Of a stretch of DNA of 64,000 nucleotides, positions 61,627-64,000 are shown piece by piece. The stretch comes from Bacillota bacterium. Lineage in GTDB: Bacteria > Bacillota > Clostridia > Christensenellales > CAG-138. The stretch spans positions 57,563 through 121,562 of the forward strand of contig JAEWYO010000070.1 of assembly GCA_023395595.1 (NCBI GenBank), in the 5' to 3' direction. The position numbers and the translations under genes were made by a program. The notes beneath the pieces are model-generated. The model was not told the DNA's origin. It searched no databases and saw nothing but the letters and a program-made list of their open reading frames with translations. Positions within the stretch are counted from its first letter, which is position 1. Each line of letters opens with the position of its first letter.

Positions 61627-64000
61627 ATGCTACTATTACAAAAGCTCACGACGGAATCAAAACCAAATCCGATTGGGATAGAGGAAGAGCAGCCGCGTTT
61701 TTGCTGGCAGCTTGTTTCGGATCGAACAAACGTCTTTCAAAAGGCGTACCATATCATCGTTTCTGCGGAAGATGTGATTGTTTGGGACAGTGGTGTTGTA
61801 GTGTCTCAACAGTCGATCTTCGTCAAATATTGCGGGGAGAGACTGAAGCCTTTTACTTTTTATCGCTGGCAAGTCATGGTGACCGACGATGCCGGAGAAA
61901 CCGCGACTGCGGAAGCGCGATTTGAAACAGGCCGGAGGGAAGTGCCGTGGTCGGCTCGCTGGATTTGCGCACGCGGAAGACTTGATGACGATGAAAAAAC
62001 GCCGACCTATCTGTTTCGGCGCAGCTTCACACTGAAAAGCAAACCGCTGCGCGCGTGGATCTCCGTATCGGCGCTCGGATGCTATACGCTTTCTTTGGGC
62101 GGGATGCCCATTGGCGAAGACTATTTTACGCCCGGATACACCGATTACTTTCGGCATGTACAATATCAAGTATATGACGTAACAGACATGCTCCTAGATG
62201 GCGAAAACTCGCTTTCTTGCGAGTTGGCTGGCGGATGGTATACGGGACGGCTTGGGCTATCGACAAAAGGCAATCGTTACGGGAAGAAGCGGGCGCTGAT
62301 TCTGGAATTAAGAATGGAATACGACGATGGAACGATTGAAACCATCGGTTCCGATCAGGCGTTTTCTTATACGACAGATGGGCCGAGACGGTTTGCCGGT
62401 TTTTTTGATGGAGAAGTGTACGATGCAAATTGCGAAGATGCATCCGAATGGAAGCTTTCGCGTTGTGAACTCTATCGTGCGCGTACACCGCGCATCGTTC
62501 CCGAGTTGGGGGAAAGGACGATCCGACACGATCGTCTAGTCCCGCTATCGAAGATCGCCCGGGAAGACGGGATTATCTTTGACTTTGGGAAGAATTTTGC
62601 AGGTTTCGTTCATTTGGAAATGGATGCGCCGAAAGGTGCGTGCGTAACGGTGTCACATGCGGAGATACTGGATCAAACAGGCGCACTGTATACAGAGAAT
62701 CTTCGCACAGCAAGAGCGCAGTTGATCTATATCAGCCGCGGCGGTATTCAGACGTATGAACCCAGATTCACGTATATGGGGTTTCGCTATATTCGTGTAG
62801 AAGGGTTGCTCGCAGAGCAGATTCTGTCGATATCCGCGTATGAACTCTATGCGGATATTCCCATGATCGGAGAATTTTCTTGCGACAACGAAAACATCAA
62901 TCAACTGCAACAGAACATTCTCACGACGCAAAAAGCGAACTTCATCGATATCCCGACCGATTGTCCGCAGAGAGACGAGCGCGTCGGTTGGACGGGAGAT
63001 CTGGCAATCTATTCGGGAACCGCTGCGTTTAATATGAATCTTGCGCGTTTTCACCGGAAGTGGTTAAGAGATCTGCGCAGCGAGCAAAAACGGGCGGGCG
63101 GGAACGTTCCGTTTGTCATACCGACCGGGAATCTTCTCTGGATGCGAATAGTGCCTTCGCCGATTTGGGGAGACGCCTGTACGATTGTTCCCTGGGACGC
63201 CTATCAAAGCACGGGGGATATCCGCTTTCTGGAAGAGTCCTATCACAGTATGAAGCGTTGGATGGCATTTATGTGCCGTATGACCGCGCTGCTGAAACTG
63301 CCGTTCTCCAAGCAAAGATACATCTACAACGGATTCAGCTTTGGAGACTGGGTTGCCCCCGAAACAACGATGAAAGAGCAAGTGCGTCGCGGCAGGTGGA
63401 TTGCGACGGCGTATTTGGCAAACAGCGCACACATTCTGGCAAAAACCGCGAATATTCTAGGGAATCAAAAGGACGCAAAGCGATATGAGCGTCTGTCACA
63501 AGCGATTGCAAAGAGTTTTTGCGATACGTTCTTAGACCGCGAGGGACACATCAAAAACGGGTTTCAGAGCGCGTATGCCACAGCACTTTACTATCATATG
63601 TTGCCCGAATTCGCGGCGAAACTGGCAGCGGACGATCTTGAGGAAGATGTTAAGTCGCATGGATACCGTTTGACGACAGGCTTTTCCAGCACAATGCATC
63701 TGCCATATGCATTGATCGACCAGGGAAAGCATGATACGGCGTTTCGTTTGCTGCTGCAGGAGGCATGCCCTTCGTGGCTCTATCCTGTGAAACATGGTGC
63801 GACGAGCATCTGGGAGCGTTGGGATGCGCTGCGCGAAGATGGAAGCGTTAATGTAGACCCCGTTGGAAAGACGAACATGGTGTCGTTCAGTCACTATGCA
63901 TATGGCGCAATCGGGCAGTTTCTTTATGAACGAATCGGTGGCATTGTAGCTGACGAGGCGGGTTATCGCCGAGTCACCATTGCTCCGCAGATCGGCGGAG
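61627..64000 (+). CDS. GH78 alpha-L-rhamnosidase, 5' part (runs off the window)
   Basis: At least 791 residues; the frame is open to the last base. Family 78 alpha-L-rhamnosidase: N-terminal beta domains (FCWQLVSD, PWSARWIC, TPTYLFRRSF, LGCYTLSLGG, FTPGYTDY), then the (alpha/alpha)6 barrel with DCPQRDERVGWTGD (445-458) and GFSFGDWV, then YPVKHGATSIWERWDAL with the expected catalytic Glu. No signal peptide, so intracellular. ATG 61627 lies 6 bp after GAGGTG. 50 bp after the symporter. With the GH3 enzyme it could strip rhamnose and glucose from imported plant glycosides such as rutinosides. Confidence 0.92.
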   Translation, partial: MLLLQKLTTESKPNPIGIEEEQPRFCWQLVSDRTNVFQKAYHIIVSAEDVIVWDSGVVVSQQSIFVKYCGERLKPFTFYRWQVMVTDDAGETATAEARFETGRREVPWSARWICARGRLDDDEKTPTYLFRRSFTLKSKPLRAWISVSALGCYTLSLGGMPIGEDYFTPGYTDYFRHVQYQVYDVTDMLLDGENSLSCELAGGWYTGRLGLSTKGNRYGKKRALILELRMEYDDGTIETIGSDQAFSYTTDGPRRFAGFFDGEVYDANCEDASEWKLSRCELYRARTPRIVPELGERTIRHDRLVPLSKIAREDGIIFDFGKNFAGFVHLEMDAPKGACVTVSHAEILDQTGALYTENLRTARAQLIYISRGGIQTYEPRFTYMGFRYIRVEGLLAEQILSISAYELYADIPMIGEFSCDNENINQLQQNILTTQKANFIDIPTDCPQRDERVGWTGDLAIYSGTAAFNMNLARFHRKWLRDLRSEQKRAGGNVPFVIPTGNLLWMRIVPSPIWGDACTIVPWDAYQSTGDIRFLEESYHSMKRWMAFMCRMTALLKLPFSKQRYIYNGFSFGDWVAPETTMKEQVRRGRWIATAYLANSAHILAKTANILGNQKDAKRYERLSQAIAKSFCDTFLDREGHIKNGFQSAYATALYYHMLPEFAAKLAADDLEEDVKSHGYRLTTGFSSTMHLPYALIDQGKHDTAFRLLLQEACPSWLYPVKHGATSIWERWDALREDGSVNVDPVGKTNMVSFSHYAYGAIGQFLYERIGGIVADEAGYRRVTIAPQIGG

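Noticed and set aside
1..64000. tRNA, rRNA, insertion sequences, prophage genes, att sites
   Set aside because: No cloverleaf with a TTCGA-type arm outside coding sequence, no transposase or integrase motif and no terminal inverted repeats were seen by eye; a tRNAscan or covariance search was not possible.

Overview
The window looks like chromosomal DNA of an anaerobic, plant- and host-glycan-degrading Clostridia-type Firmicute. The support is Gram-positive-style AGGAGG ribosome binding sites on most genes, lipoprotein signal peptides on all solute-binding proteins, a SpoIIP-family sporulation amidase, YesM/YesN-type two-component regulation, ABC sugar importers without their own ATPase, and an O2-sensitive style xanthine dehydrogenase set. 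A Christensenellales-like source is a guess from style, not shown by the sequence. I found no rRNA, tRNA, insertion sequence, prophage or CRISPR array.

Layout. (A) 1-5.5 kb: the end of a GH127 beta-L-arabinofuranosidase, an 83-bp tandem repeat block, then a sugar ABC importer (binding protein, two permeases) and a DUF624/YesL-type membrane protein. (B) 5.8-8.7 kb, minus: OmpR-type regulator, histidine kinase and a SpoIIP-like lipoprotein, translationally coupled. (C) 8.9-15.1 kb, plus, divergent from B: VTC-type polyphosphate polymerase, DUF4956 membrane protein, Cthe_2159-like beta-helix lipoprotein, phosphodiester glycosidase, small membrane protein, and a NosR/NapH-like Fe-S membrane protein with two covalent-FMN domains. 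The divergent region holds two pairs of 11-bp-spaced half-sites next to a -10 box, so B probably controls C. This is the least understood and most interesting system here.

(D) 15.3-37.6 kb: a ROK regulator faces a long plus-strand operon: family-5 binding protein, DppBCDF-type ABC transporter, a signal-less FG-GAP propeller, a DapA/NanA-type lyase, YhcH/NanQ, an unrecognised Cys/His-rich protein, FGGY kinase, NagA, ceramidase-like amidase, NagB-like deaminase and an MFS carrier. DeoR and SIS-domain genes then face a TIM-like isomerase and a YjbQ protein across two good divergent promoters. Together these suggest uptake and breakdown of a sialic-acid-like or otherwise modified amino sugar, with nanE and nanK absent. 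(E) 37.9-38.6 kb: a decayed GH1 6-phospho-beta-glucosidase.

(F) 38.8-48.1 kb: YesM/YesN pair facing a sugar ABC importer with a cytoplasmic GH66 dextranase-like enzyme and a GH13 alpha-1,6-glucosidase, i.e. isomalto-oligosaccharide/dextran use. (G) 48.4-56.3 kb, minus: two molybdenum hydroxylases (one 2Fe-2S/Mo fusion, one three-subunit), a MocA-like nucleotidyltransferase, and upstream a nucleotidyltransferase-ModE fusion: purine or N-heterocycle oxidation. (H) 56.4-64 kb: AraC regulator facing GH3 beta-glucosidase, GPH-family sugar symporter and a GH78 alpha-L-rhamnosidase that runs off the end: probably rhamnose-containing glycosides.

A recurring theme is a stable hairpin between each of the three binding-protein genes and its first permease gene, with unrelated sequences but the same position.
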